Shown here one piece after another: positions 33,305 to 41,427 of a stretch of DNA of 41,752 nucleotides (position 1 is its first letter; each line of letters begins with the position of its first letter). The DNA is from Lysobacter spongiicola DSM 21749 (GTDB lineage: Bacteria > Pseudomonadota > Gammaproteobacteria > Xanthomonadales > Xanthomonadaceae). The position numbers were made by a program, and so were the translations under genes. The notes below the pieces were generated by a model. The model saw only the letters and a list, made by a program, of their open reading frames with translations. It made no database searches and was not told the origin of the DNA. The stretch is taken from the NCBI RefSeq assembly GCF_900167055.1, contig NZ_FUXP01000017.1, forward strand, positions 1 to 41,752, read 5' to 3'.

Positions 33305-34119
33305 TGACGCTGCGCAAGGAACTCGTAAGGGCATCGACCGTGCTGCTCGCTGCCGGAGTGCTGGGCGGCTGCGGTGGGCAGGAAGCACCGACCGCGTCGG
33401 CGGATCCCGTTGGCGCGCCCGCTCCGCAGGAGGCAATGCCTGGCGACAACGACCCCGGCGACATCAAGGGGCAGGTCCCGACGGACCTGATCGTCTCCAC
33501 CAACGAACCGTTCTGGCAGGCACGCGCCGAAGACGGCGTGGTCGTGCTGGAGGGGGCTGGCGTAGAAGGACGGCGCATGCCGATCCACGCCTCGGACATC
33601 GATACGTCGACCGACCCCCAGACACGGCTGATCCGTGCCGGCGACGACGCGGGCAAGGTCGAGTTGCGCATCACGGACGCTGCCTGCCAGGACGACATGT
33701 CCGGCGCGAGCTTCCCGATGACGGGGACCTTGTCCATCGATGGCGGCGAACCGATCCGGGGCTGCGCGCGCCCGGCATCGATGCCGCCCCCGCGCCCACC
33801 GGGTGAGGATGCAGTTGCCGAATCAATCCCCGCACGTTTCACCGGCTACTGGGCGCCCGAAGATGCCAACTGCGACCGCCAGAGCGTCGGTGGCCTGGAG
33901 ATCACCGAACGTGAGCTGCGTTTTCACGAAAGCGTCGCGGTTCCGCAGTACTTGGAACTGCTGGACGACGACACGCTAGTGGTCACCGCCAGTTACAGCG
34001 GGGAAGGTCAGCAGTGGACCGAAGAGCGCACGCTGACGTTGTCTGGCGACGGGCAGCTGACCATCGAGGGGCCGGAAGGGGACGCCTTCACCCGGGTCCG
34101 TTGCCCGGGCGGCGGCTGA
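33304..34119 (+). CDS. COG3650-like lipoprotein, third gene of the GntA/DUF1989 operon
   Basis: A 271-residue exported protein with lipobox LGGC. The first domain (residues about 58-160) reads TNEPFWQARAEDGVVVLEG and ITDAACQDDMSGASFPMTGTLSIDGGEPIRGCA, the signature of COG3650-type domains. A second domain follows a Pro-rich linker and begins FTGYWAPEDANCDRQSVGG. ATG 33304 overlaps the preceding stop by one base, so it is co-translated with two cytosolic metabolic proteins, an odd mixture. The family has no defined function. Confidence 0.82.
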   Translation: MTLRKELVRASTVLLAAGVLGGCGGQEAPTASADPVGAPAPQEAMPGDNDPGDIKGQVPTDLIVSTNEPFWQARAEDGVVVLEGAGVEGRRMPIHASDIDTSTDPQTRLIRAGDDAGKVELRITDAACQDDMSGASFPMTGTLSIDGGEPIRGCARPASMPPPRPPGEDAVAESIPARFTGYWAPEDANCDRQSVGGLEITERELRFHESVAVPQYLELLDDDTLVVTASYSGEGQQWTEERTLTLSGDGQLTIEGPEGDAFTRVRCPGGG

Positions 34120-34162
34120 CGAGCGTCTGACAGCCGGTGAGGGCGCGGGCCTACCGCGGTGA

Positions 34163-34194
34163 CACATCCCGGCGCCGGCGGACGCCGGGATGTG
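34163..34194. terminator. Twelve-bp hairpin between convergent genes
   Basis: CACATCCCGGCG (34163-34174) pairs exactly with CGCCGGGATGTG (34183-34194) around an 8-base loop, between the lipoprotein gene end (34119) and the stress-protein gene end (34205). No T-run is seen on either side, but the position fits a shared terminator. Confidence 0.7.
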
Positions 34195-34204
34195 CGATCC
34201 ATGG

Positions 34205-34690
34205 TCAGCGCAGGTCGACCTCCCCGACCTTGTCCTGGTAGTCCTTCTTAGGGTCGACGCCCAGCAGCATCTTCACGCCCGCCAGCAGGCTGTGCTCGTT
34301 GAGCCAGACCTCGGCTTCGGTGGCGTCGAAGCGCAACAGCCTCAGCTTGGGGTCGTCCTTGCCACCTTCGAACCAGGCGGCGGTGAAGCGGTTCCACAAG
34401 CGGTCCACCACCGCGCGGTCGGTGTGGACCTGCAGGGTCCCGTGCATGGTGGCGAACAGTTCGTGGTCCTTGGAGGCGAAGGTGGCGAAGCCTTTGCGGG
34501 GGCTCGCCAGTTGCCGGGCCAGCTCGGTATCGCTGGAGGTGAAGAACCAGATCGGCGCGTGGTGGTCCTCCGACATGGCCGTCATCGGATGGATGTGGCC
34601 GCCGTCGTTGCCTTCGAGGCCCAGCATGACGGTGCGGTCGTCTTCGAGCGCATCCCAGAGCTTGGCTTCCAGTTCCTTCGGGCTGGTCAT
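34205..34690 (-). CDS. Pyridoxamine-5'-phosphate-oxidase-like FMN-binding stress protein
   Basis: A 161-residue protein of the general-stress-protein-26/PNPOx split-barrel family: RTVMLGLEGNDGGHIHPMTAM, IWFFTSSDTELARQL, GFATFASKDHELFATMHGTLQV, and DRLWNRFTAAWFEGGKDDPKLRLLRF. These small dimers bind FMN or a related flavin and are induced by stress; the true substrate is generally unknown. ATG 34690 has AGGAGA upstream. The longer open frame adds an unlikely leader. Confidence 0.92.
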   Translation of the reverse strand: MTSPKELEAKLWDALEDDRTVMLGLEGNDGGHIHPMTAMSEDHHAPIWFFTSSDTELARQLASPRKGFATFASKDHELFATMHGTLQVHTDRAVVDRLWNRFTAAWFEGGKDDPKLRLLRFDATEAEVWLNEHSLLAGVKMLLGVDPKKDYQDKVGEVDLR

Positions 34691-34861
34691 CGTTGTTTCT
34701 CCTGGTATGGGGGGAATGGCATGCCAAAGGCAGCGCCCCATTTACTAACCGAAGCCCCCTTAGAGGCGTGTGAGAGGTGCGTGCGGGTAATATCGGCGGG
34801 CGAGCCATGGGGCGTGGCCGGAATCCCGGATCCGCGGGCCGCTTTGTTCTGGGGGAAGGCA

Positions 34862-35995
34862 ATGGCGACATCATTTCTTGTGCTCGGCACCCTGGTGCTG
34901 GTGGCGGCCGGTTGCGCGGCGTGGCTGTTCCGGCGCCGCGGGCGTTCGCCGGGCCGGGTGTCCGGAACCAATGCGGCATCCCGCGTGGACGCGAGCGGCA
35001 CCGTCGATGCAGTGGCTCAAGACGGGTACGCGCCGGCAGGGGAGATACCCGTTTCCACGGATCTGTTGCCGGACGCCCTGCCGCATCGGCTGTATGCGCT
35101 GGCATTCGAGCAGCCGATGCTTGCGCGCCCCCCGGCAGCGCCAGGTTCCGCGCACGCCGAGGTGGCTGCAGCGGCGGCGGACCTGTTGTCCCGTATCGAC
35201 ACCCAGCGCAGGTACACACCTCGCAGGCCGCTCCTGCTGCCGCAACTGATGCGGACCATCAATGATCCGAGCGCGTCCGCACAGGCCATCGCGGCGATCA
35301 TCGGGCAGGATCCGGCGCTGGCAGCGAACCTGCTGCGGATCGCCGGCAGTCCGCTGTACCGGGTGCAGTCCAAGCCGGTGGACAGCATCGACCGGGCCGT
35401 GGCGATGGTGGGTACTGACGGGCTGCGGCAGATCATCTCCGCGGCGCTGGTACAGCCGGTGATGGGGTCCGGCAGTGGGGCGTTCGCCGGCTTTCCCGGC
35501 ACGATGTGGGAGCACGCGCTGATGTCCGCGGTGGCCGCGGCCGACCACGCCAAGCTCGTGGAGCGTGGCGACGCCTTTGCCGCGCAACTGGGCGGGCTCC
35601 TGCAGGGCTTGGCCGCGATCATCGTGGTCCAGGTGGTGCGGGACCAGTACGCCAAGCGGCCCGGCGTCGCGCCGCAGGTGGGGGTTGCCGTCGCCCTGCT
35701 GGACCGATGGACGGATCCGGTGGCGCGTCGCATTGCCGCGAAGTGGGAGCTGTCGGACGCGATCGCACAGGCGCTGGCGGAGCAGGGTGCCGCGGCACCG
35801 AAGCAGGGGGCACTGGCGAGGTCGCTCTGCTTTGGACGCAGCGCGGCGACCCTGGCGATGCTCTGCGCCCGCGACGCGGTGGCGGAACATGATGCCCTCC
35901 AGGCGCTGCACCTGATCGAAGGCAGGGGCGGCACGGCAGTGGATGGCATCTGGAGGCGCCTGCGGCGTGAAGTGGACGCCCAGGAGGCCGGCTGA
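34862..35995 (+). CDS. HDOD domain protein with N-terminal membrane anchor
   Basis: A 377-residue protein. Residues about 4-22 form a hydrophobic anchor followed by RRRGR, placing the rest in the cytoplasm. A linker leads to an HDOD domain (about residues 118-330): LPQLMRTINDPSASAQAIAAIIGQDPALAANLLRIAGSPLYR, DSIDRAVAMVGTDGLRQII, and WEHALMSAVAAADHAKL. HDOD domains resemble HD hydrolases but usually lack activity; they work in signalling. The HD catalytic pair is not evident. ATG 34862 is chosen because it starts the anchor; the frame stays open upstream. It is divergent from the stress protein gene. Confidence 0.87.
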   Translation: MATSFLVLGTLVLVAAGCAAWLFRRRGRSPGRVSGTNAASRVDASGTVDAVAQDGYAPAGEIPVSTDLLPDALPHRLYALAFEQPMLARPPAAPGSAHAEVAAAAADLLSRIDTQRRYTPRRPLLLPQLMRTINDPSASAQAIAAIIGQDPALAANLLRIAGSPLYRVQSKPVDSIDRAVAMVGTDGLRQIISAALVQPVMGSGSGAFAGFPGTMWEHALMSAVAAADHAKLVERGDAFAAQLGGLLQGLAAIIVVQVVRDQYAKRPGVAPQVGVAVALLDRWTDPVARRIAAKWELSDAIAQALAEQGAAAPKQGALARSLCFGRSAATLAMLCARDAVAEHDALQALHLIEGRGGTAVDGIWRRLRREVDAQEAG

Positions 35996-36200
35996 GCACA
36001 CTCGCCGGTTGCCCGGGAGCGCTTGCTGCTGCGGGCTTCGCCGTGCCCCACTCACCTCAGGTTAAGTAAAATCAATCACTTGCACGCGGTTTTTACGGGC
36101 GCCCTGAGAAACTACGGGCGTTCCGTTGGAACCACGAACCCGGACTGCGCGCCTCCGACGGAGTGAATGGCGCACCCGGATCAAGCGCAAGGAGAATTGC

Positions 36201-36665
36201 ATGAACAACAACATCCGAGAACAGAAGATCGAGACCCTCAACGAGCTGCTGGCCGTGACGCGCGACAGCGCCGAGTTCTACGAGGATGCCTCCACCAAGG
36301 CGAAGAACCCGCAACTGCAGACGCTGTTTGCCGACATGGCGCAGTCGAAGAACTCGCTTGTCGGCGCGCTTTCCAGCGAGGTGAAGCTGGAGGGGGCGAA
36401 GCCGGATACCGACGGTACCTTCCGCGGCACGCTGCATCGCATGTACGGCGACGTACGCGGGAAGATGGGCAGCGACGACTACGGTTACGTGGCCCAGCTG
36501 GAGGAATCCGAGGACCGGATGCTCCACGCGTTCAAGGACGTGCTGGAGGACGACGACGCCCCGGCCACCGTCAAGCAGGCCGTGCAGTCCTACCTGCCGA
36601 CGGTGAAGCAGCAGCACGACACCATGCGTGACCGGAAGTGGGCGATGGAGTCCACCCGCCACTGA
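36201..36665 (+). CDS. PA2169-like four-helix-bundle protein (DUF2383)
   Basis: A 154-residue, mostly helical protein: EQKIETLNELLAVTRDSAEFYEDAS at the N-terminus, then ADMAQSKNSLVGALSSEVKLEGAKPDTDGTFRG. These are hallmarks of the PA2169/DUF2383 ferritin-like family, often induced in stationary phase or stress, with no proven reaction. AAGGAG lies six bases before ATG. It is followed by a strong terminator at 36690-36721. The leader (about 36061-36115) is unusually A/T-rich for this genome, which suggests a regulated promoter, but I could not assign boxes. Confidence 0.9.
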   Translation: MNNNIREQKIETLNELLAVTRDSAEFYEDASTKAKNPQLQTLFADMAQSKNSLVGALSSEVKLEGAKPDTDGTFRGTLHRMYGDVRGKMGSDDYGYVAQLEESEDRMLHAFKDVLEDDDAPATVKQAVQSYLPTVKQQHDTMRDRKWAMESTRH

Positions 36666-36689
36666 TCGCGATGCCACATCGTGAGCACG

Positions 36690-36721
36690 AAAAGACGCCG
36701 GTCCCACCGGCGTCTTTTTTT
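36690..36721 (+). terminator. Strong rho-independent terminator
   Basis: AAAAGACGCCGGT pairs with ACCGGCGTCTTTT around a CCC loop, followed by more T. The A-run and T-run on both sides make it bidirectional, so it may also stop transcription from the minus-strand gene ending at 36780. Confidence 0.95.
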
Positions 36722-36779
36722 GGCTGGTTTATGGCTCCGGCACGTGCATCTGGGCGGAGCGGCGAGGCCAGTGGCGAAG

Positions 36780-37073
36780 TCAGTCCGATTTCCCGGCAGG
36801 GGTGCCGGCATCCGGATCGAGGGCCGCGTAGTCGGGGTCCTCGTTGTCGTGGACGTGGCCTAGCGCCTCGCACAGCCGGCGGTCCAGGCGATCGAGATCC
36901 AGGATGACCTTCTTGGAGTGCACGTCCCTGACGGCAGTTAACGGCACCACGAAATCGCCGGCGTTCTGGACGTTGATCACCATCTCCTGGTCGCGGACCT
37001 CGCGGACGGCCGCGACGCCCATTTCTCCATCGGCTACGAAGACCATGAATCCCGCTTCGATATCCTGCTGCAT
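36780..37073 (-). CDS. PRC-barrel-like small protein
   Basis: A 97-residue cytosolic protein. The core, FMVFVADGEMGVAAVREVRDQEMVINVQNAGDFVVPLTAVRDVHSKKV, resembles a PRC-barrel/DUF2171 beta-barrel, followed by an acidic helical tail (LDRRLCEALGHVHDNEDPDY). Such proteins often accompany stress genes in this group. The function is unknown. It is 76 bases downstream of the MBL gene on the same strand. Confidence 0.72.
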   Translation of the reverse strand: MQQDIEAGFMVFVADGEMGVAAVREVRDQEMVINVQNAGDFVVPLTAVRDVHSKKVILDLDRLDRRLCEALGHVHDNEDPDYAALDPDAGTPAGKSD

Positions 37074-37149
37074 GTCGGCTCCGGTGCTTTGGGTGGATAG
37101 CGATCATCGGGCGTCGCCGGTTCGGGACCGGTGAAGTCGTGCGGTTCGA

Positions 37150-38022
37150 TCAATGCCGGGCTTCGATGTCCCCGGCGGGCAGGCGCGCCGAGCGGCCACT
37201 GATTCGTTCGAACTCCAGTACATCGTGCGAGCAGAACAGGTCGAGCCTCGTGTCGGCACGATGGCGCAGTTCGCGCAGCCGGGCCTGGTTCCGCAGGCGC
37301 GCCTCCCGGTCTTTCTCCATCATCCACTGGTAGAGCCGCAGTCCGGGCGTGCAGCGCGGGTGGCCCGGGTCCATTTCGTCGCGATGGAAATAGGCGTCCC
37401 CGGCGAGGAGCCTCCAGCCTTCGCCGGTCTGGATGGCCACCCCTGCATGGCCGTGGGTATGACCCGGCAGCGGGACCAGCAGGATCTCGGGCGGAAGACC
37501 GTCCAGTCCGCGTACCGCACCGAACCCCATCCATTCCTCCCCGCGTGGGCCGTCGTAGACCTTCCAGTGCGGGCGAGTCGACCACTGCTGCGGACGGAAC
37601 CGCTGCCGGTCCAGCCAGGTCTCCTGCAGCAGTGCATGGTCACGCTCCCGCGCCATCATGTGCACCTGGGCCCGCGGGAAGTCGTCAAGGCCGCCAGCGT
37701 GGTCGAAGTCGAGGTGGGTCAGCACGATGTGGCTCACGTCCGCCGGGTCGAAGCCCAAATGCTGTATCTGTCTCACCGCTGTCATCTGCTCACGGAAGTC
37801 CGGTCGTACCAGCGCCAGGAAGAAGCGGCTCAGGCGCGAGTACGGATCGGCGACATCCCGCAGCCCGAGGCCGGTGTCGACCAGCACCAGCGACTCCGGG
37901 GTTTCCACCAGGATGCAGTGGCAAGCCAGGTGCCCGCGTTCGAACACGCCCGGTGTGAAGCCATCCTTGAGGCGACCGCCCAAAGGGCATGTGGAGATGC
38001 AGTTGAGGTGATGGAGACGCAT
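37150..38022 (-). CDS. MBL-fold metallo-hydrolase (AHL-lactonase-like)
   Basis: A 290-residue enzyme of the metallo-beta-lactamase fold. The metal motif HxHxDH appears as LTHLDFDHAGG, with the later His in LPGHTHGHAG, Asp in LLAGDAYF, and a final His in LFCSHDVLEF. This pattern groups it with N-acyl-homoserine-lactone lactonases and related hydrolases; the first motif has Leu-Asp-Phe in place of the usual His at the second position. The substrate is uncertain. ATG 38022 starts MRLHHLNC, as in that family. It is divergent from the large PAS-EAL gene. Confidence 0.87.
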   Translation of the reverse strand: MRLHHLNCISTCPLGGRLKDGFTPGVFERGHLACHCILVETPESLVLVDTGLGLRDVADPYSRLSRFFLALVRPDFREQMTAVRQIQHLGFDPADVSHIVLTHLDFDHAGGLDDFPRAQVHMMARERDHALLQETWLDRQRFRPQQWSTRPHWKVYDGPRGEEWMGFGAVRGLDGLPPEILLVPLPGHTHGHAGVAIQTGEGWRLLAGDAYFHRDEMDPGHPRCTPGLRLYQWMMEKDREARLRNQARLRELRHRADTRLDLFCSHDVLEFERISGRSARLPAGDIEARH

Positions 38023-38245
38023 GACGACGGCCCGGGCCGGGAACCCGGATTCTCCCGGGCCAGCGGTCCAAGCTACGTGATGTGCGGACTGTGTCGGCTG
38101 CGTCCCGCAAGGGTATCCATGGGTCCGCACCTTGACCGGTTTCACGGAACCTCCCGCGCGCGCGCCATAGGGTGGATCCGTCACGCGGTCCGCGCCGGAA
38201 GGCGCGGTCACTGCCTACCAGGGACGGGAAGCGGCGGGGCGTGCA

Positions 38246-41107
38246 ATGTCAGGGACAGGGGTGCCGATGAAAGAAGCTGCGTGGATGCTGGCTGGCCTCG
38301 AGCATGTCGAGGAGGCAGTGATGGTCACTGATGCGGACCTGCTCAACGGTCCGCGCATTCTTTACGTCAACAGTGCATTCGAATGCACGACCGGCTGGCA
38401 TCGTGCAGATGTCCTGGGCCGATCCTCAAGCATCCTCCATGGGCCGGACACCGACAGGCTCGAGCTCCAGCGCGTGCGCGACACCCTCGCCAAAGGCCGC
38501 GCAGTAAGGGCAACGCTGCTCCAGTACGCGCGCGACGGGCGCACGTACTGGAGTCGGTCGCGCATCCACCCGATAGCCGGGGAGGGAGGCGCATTCGAGG
38601 CATTCGTTTCCTTGCAGACCGACCTGACCGTCGAGCATCGGCTCAATGCCGAGCGGGGCCGGCTGGCGGAGTGGTTTGAACGCGGAGCGTCGGGCGCGCT
38701 CAGTGCGCTCTACATGCTGTCGCCGAGGCGCGACGGTGAGGGTCGGATCGTCGACTTCACCTGCGAATACTGCAACCCGATGGGTGGCCTACTGATGCGC
38801 CGCGATCCGCGCGCACTGGTGGGGCGAAGCGTTCGCGAAGCCGTGCCCGGCAGCCGGATCGAAAAGCTGGTCGCGCTGTGTCGGGAGGTGATGGATGACC
38901 AGCAGCCCAGGATCGAGGAGTACGAGGTGCCGGAGTACCCGGCCAGCATGCGCTGGCTCCGCCACCAGATCGTGCCCCTGAGCGATGGCGTGACCATCTC
39001 CGCCGAAAACATCACCGCGCGGAAGACCGCCGAGATCGAGCTGCGGCAGCGGGAAGGGATGCTGCACGCATTCCTGGAAAACTGCCCCGGGCTGGCGTGG
39101 ATCGCCGACGACAAGGGAAACATGCTGGCGGCCAATGCCGCCTACATCGAGCTGCTGCAGAGCATGGGCAGCCGCCCGCTTCCTGCGACGCTGTGGGAGT
39201 TGTATCCGAAGGAGCAGGCCGACCTCTACCTGCAGAACACCATCCGCGTGGCCGATTCCGGGCAACCGGAGCGGGTGCTCGAACCCAGCGTCAGGAGCGA
39301 TGGCTCGATGGGTCTGTTCGAGACGTTCAAGTTCCCGCTGGGGCCGCGGGGCGAGGTGCGCCTCGTGGGTGGCATCGCGATCGACATCACCGATCGCGAG
39401 GGCGAGCACCGCATTGCGGAGCGCCTGGCCAGCATCGTCCGGTCTTCCGGTGATGCCATCATTTCCCTGGATCCTGCGGGGCACATCCTGAGCTGGAACC
39501 GGGGTGCGGACGAGTTGTATGGGCATGCGGCAGAGGAGGCCATCGGATCGCACCTGTCGCTGTTGGTGCCGCCCGACCGGATCGCCGAGTCGGAGACGAT
39601 GATCGACCGCGTGCTGGCGGGCGAATCGCTGGTACGGTTCGAGACCGTCCGCATGCGCCGGAACGGCGGGCTGGCGCACGTGCAACTCTCGCTGTCGTCG
39701 ATCGCCGACCGGGACGGGCGCTGCGTCGGGATTTCCGAGATCGCCACCGATATCGGCGAACGCCACCGGCAGGAGGCGCAGAGCCGCTACTTCGCCGAGC
39801 ACGACCCGGTTACCGGCGCGCTCAACGAGCACGGGCTTCTGCTGGCCACTGCCCGGCGCATCCGCGAGCGGCCGGGCGACTGCGCGGTGATGTTGCGGCT
39901 TTCAATGGACCGCTATTTCGAGTTCCGCGATGTATTTGGTGCGACCCACGCCGCCGAGATGATGCGCCAGGTCATCAGGCGCCTGGAGCAGGCGGGGGAT
40001 GTCCAGCCGCAGGAGGTCGCGCTGGTCGGTCCGAATGAATTCGCGATGCTAGCCGGCTGTTGGGGCGGGGGCGAAGCCGAGTTGGCCGAACGGCTGGAGG
40101 CGTTGCAGGCGCACATGGGCCGGCCGCTGGAGGTAAAGGGGATCGAGGTCAGCCTGCGCGCTCAATGCGGAGGCGCGATGTTCCCGCGCCACGCCGACAA
40201 CGCGGAGGAGTTGCTGCGCTGTGCCGACCTCGCGCTGGGCATCTCGCGGCGGCGGGCCGATCGGCGTCCGGTGGTGTACGACCCGGCGATGGGCACCGAT
40301 GTCGCCTACCAGGTCCGGTTGCAGCATGAGCTGCGGCGCGCCGTCGAGCGCGGGCAACTGCGCGTGGTGCTGCAGCCCATCTACGACAGCCGCGGACCCG
40401 CGGCCCGGATCATCGGCATGGAGGCGCTCGCACGATGGACCCACCCGGAGCTGGGCGTCGTTCCACCGCAGCAGTTCATCCCGGTAGCCGAGGAATCCGG
40501 GCTCATCTGCGAGATCGGATCGTTCGTATTGAAGGAAGCCTGTCGACTCAAGGCCGCCGTGGACGCAGCCGGCCACGAGGAACTGTTCCTCAGCGTCAAC
40601 GTCTCCCGCGACCAGTTCCGCGCCGGTGGACTGCCGGAGGAGGTCGCCGCAGCGCTCGAGGCGAGTGGCGTGGCCGGGGACCGGCTGGAGCTGGAGATCA
40701 CCGAGAGCCTGTTGATGGAACACACCGCCGAGGGTGAGCAGCAACTGGCGCGGCTGGGGCGCATGGGCGTGGGCCTCGTGGTGGACGACTTCGGGACGGG
40801 CTACTCCAGCCTCGCCTACCTGCAGCGTTTTCCGCTCACCAAGCTCAAGATCGATCGCAGCTTCGTCTCTGGACTACCGCAAGACCGCGGCGCCAACGAG
40901 ATCGTGCGGACGATCCTCGCGCTGGCCGGATCCCTCGGGCTGAAGGCCGTGGCCGAAGGGGTGGAGACTGCCGAGCAGCACGATGCGCTGCAGCAGCTCG
41001 GGTGTCGCCAGTACCAGGGTTACCTGTTCAGCCACCCGCTCGAAGCCGGCGAGTTCAAGTCTTTGCTGGTTCGCCGCAACCAGGGCGGCGCTCCCAGCCA
41101 GGCTTGA
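38246..41107 (+). CDS. Multi-PAS protein with degenerate GGDEF and intact EAL (c-di-GMP phosphodiesterase)
   Basis: A 953-residue cytosolic signalling protein. It has PAS-like domains at about 15-130, 150-255, 270-385 and 390-510, a GGDEF-fold domain (about 515-680) and an EAL domain (about 695-945). GGDEF is replaced by GPNEF (residue 595 on), so no cyclase activity is expected; it may sense GTP. The EAL domain keeps EAL at 726, LSVNVS, EITES, DD at 847-848, LKIDRSF and EGVET, so it should hydrolyse c-di-GMP. It thereby favours motility over biofilm. ATG 38246 is used; ATG 38267 is possible. No membrane segment is seen. Confidence 0.93.
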   Translation: MSGTGVPMKEAAWMLAGLEHVEEAVMVTDADLLNGPRILYVNSAFECTTGWHRADVLGRSSSILHGPDTDRLELQRVRDTLAKGRAVRATLLQYARDGRTYWSRSRIHPIAGEGGAFEAFVSLQTDLTVEHRLNAERGRLAEWFERGASGALSALYMLSPRRDGEGRIVDFTCEYCNPMGGLLMRRDPRALVGRSVREAVPGSRIEKLVALCREVMDDQQPRIEEYEVPEYPASMRWLRHQIVPLSDGVTISAENITARKTAEIELRQREGMLHAFLENCPGLAWIADDKGNMLAANAAYIELLQSMGSRPLPATLWELYPKEQADLYLQNTIRVADSGQPERVLEPSVRSDGSMGLFETFKFPLGPRGEVRLVGGIAIDITDREGEHRIAERLASIVRSSGDAIISLDPAGHILSWNRGADELYGHAAEEAIGSHLSLLVPPDRIAESETMIDRVLAGESLVRFETVRMRRNGGLAHVQLSLSSIADRDGRCVGISEIATDIGERHRQEAQSRYFAEHDPVTGALNEHGLLLATARRIRERPGDCAVMLRLSMDRYFEFRDVFGATHAAEMMRQVIRRLEQAGDVQPQEVALVGPNEFAMLAGCWGGGEAELAERLEALQAHMGRPLEVKGIEVSLRAQCGGAMFPRHADNAEELLRCADLALGISRRRADRRPVVYDPAMGTDVAYQVRLQHELRRAVERGQLRVVLQPIYDSRGPAARIIGMEALARWTHPELGVVPPQQFIPVAEESGLICEIGSFVLKEACRLKAAVDAAGHEELFLSVNVSRDQFRAGGLPEEVAAALEASGVAGDRLELEITESLLMEHTAEGEQQLARLGRMGVGLVVDDFGTGYSSLAYLQRFPLTKLKIDRSFVSGLPQDRGANEIVRTILALAGSLGLKAVAEGVETAEQHDALQQLGCRQYQGYLFSHPLEAGEFKSLLVRRNQGGAPSQA

Positions 41108-41186
41108 CCGGGGCAGGCTTGACCCGGATCAGGGCAGCACGGAAGGGGCGGGGCGAAGATGGCATCGTCCCCGCTGGAGCAGGTGC

Positions 41187-41426
41187 ATGGAATACCACAT
41201 CGACATGGGCCGGCAGGTCCCGGACCTGGACCTCCTTGAGGATGCGGTCCTCGCCGAGGATCCGGCCGCCGTGGTCGACCTCGACCCCTCCGGCCAGGTG
41301 CTGCGCGTATCGACGTCCAGCGATACACAGGACCTGGTGCGGGTGCTGGTCGACGCCGGATACGCCGTCGGCCGCCGCAACGTCACCACCATCCCCTCCG
41401 TCTGCTGCGGGGGGTGCAGCGGCTAG
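41187..41426 (+). CDS. Small protein with C-terminal Cys cluster (HMA-fold-like)
   Basis: A 79-residue protein. The body (DAVLAEDPAAVVDLDPSGQ, VLRVSTSSDTQDLVRVLVDAGYAV) has the beta-alpha-beta-beta-alpha-beta pattern of heavy-metal-associated domains but lacks the usual N-terminal CxxC. Metal binding could instead use the tail VCCGGCSG (Cys73, 74 and 77). Its TAG stop is the CTAG at the IS481 boundary, so the element inserted at the very end of the gene and the native 3' flank is displaced. It lies 79 bases after the EAL gene. Confidence 0.75.
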   Translation: MEYHIDMGRQVPDLDLLEDAVLAEDPAAVVDLDPSGQVLRVSTSSDTQDLVRVLVDAGYAVGRRNVTTIPSVCCGGCSG

Positions 41427-41427
41427 C

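Noticed and set aside
36093-36707. Minus-strand frame of 204 codons
   Set aside because: It is antisense to the PA2169-like gene, which has a ribosome site and terminator in the right places.
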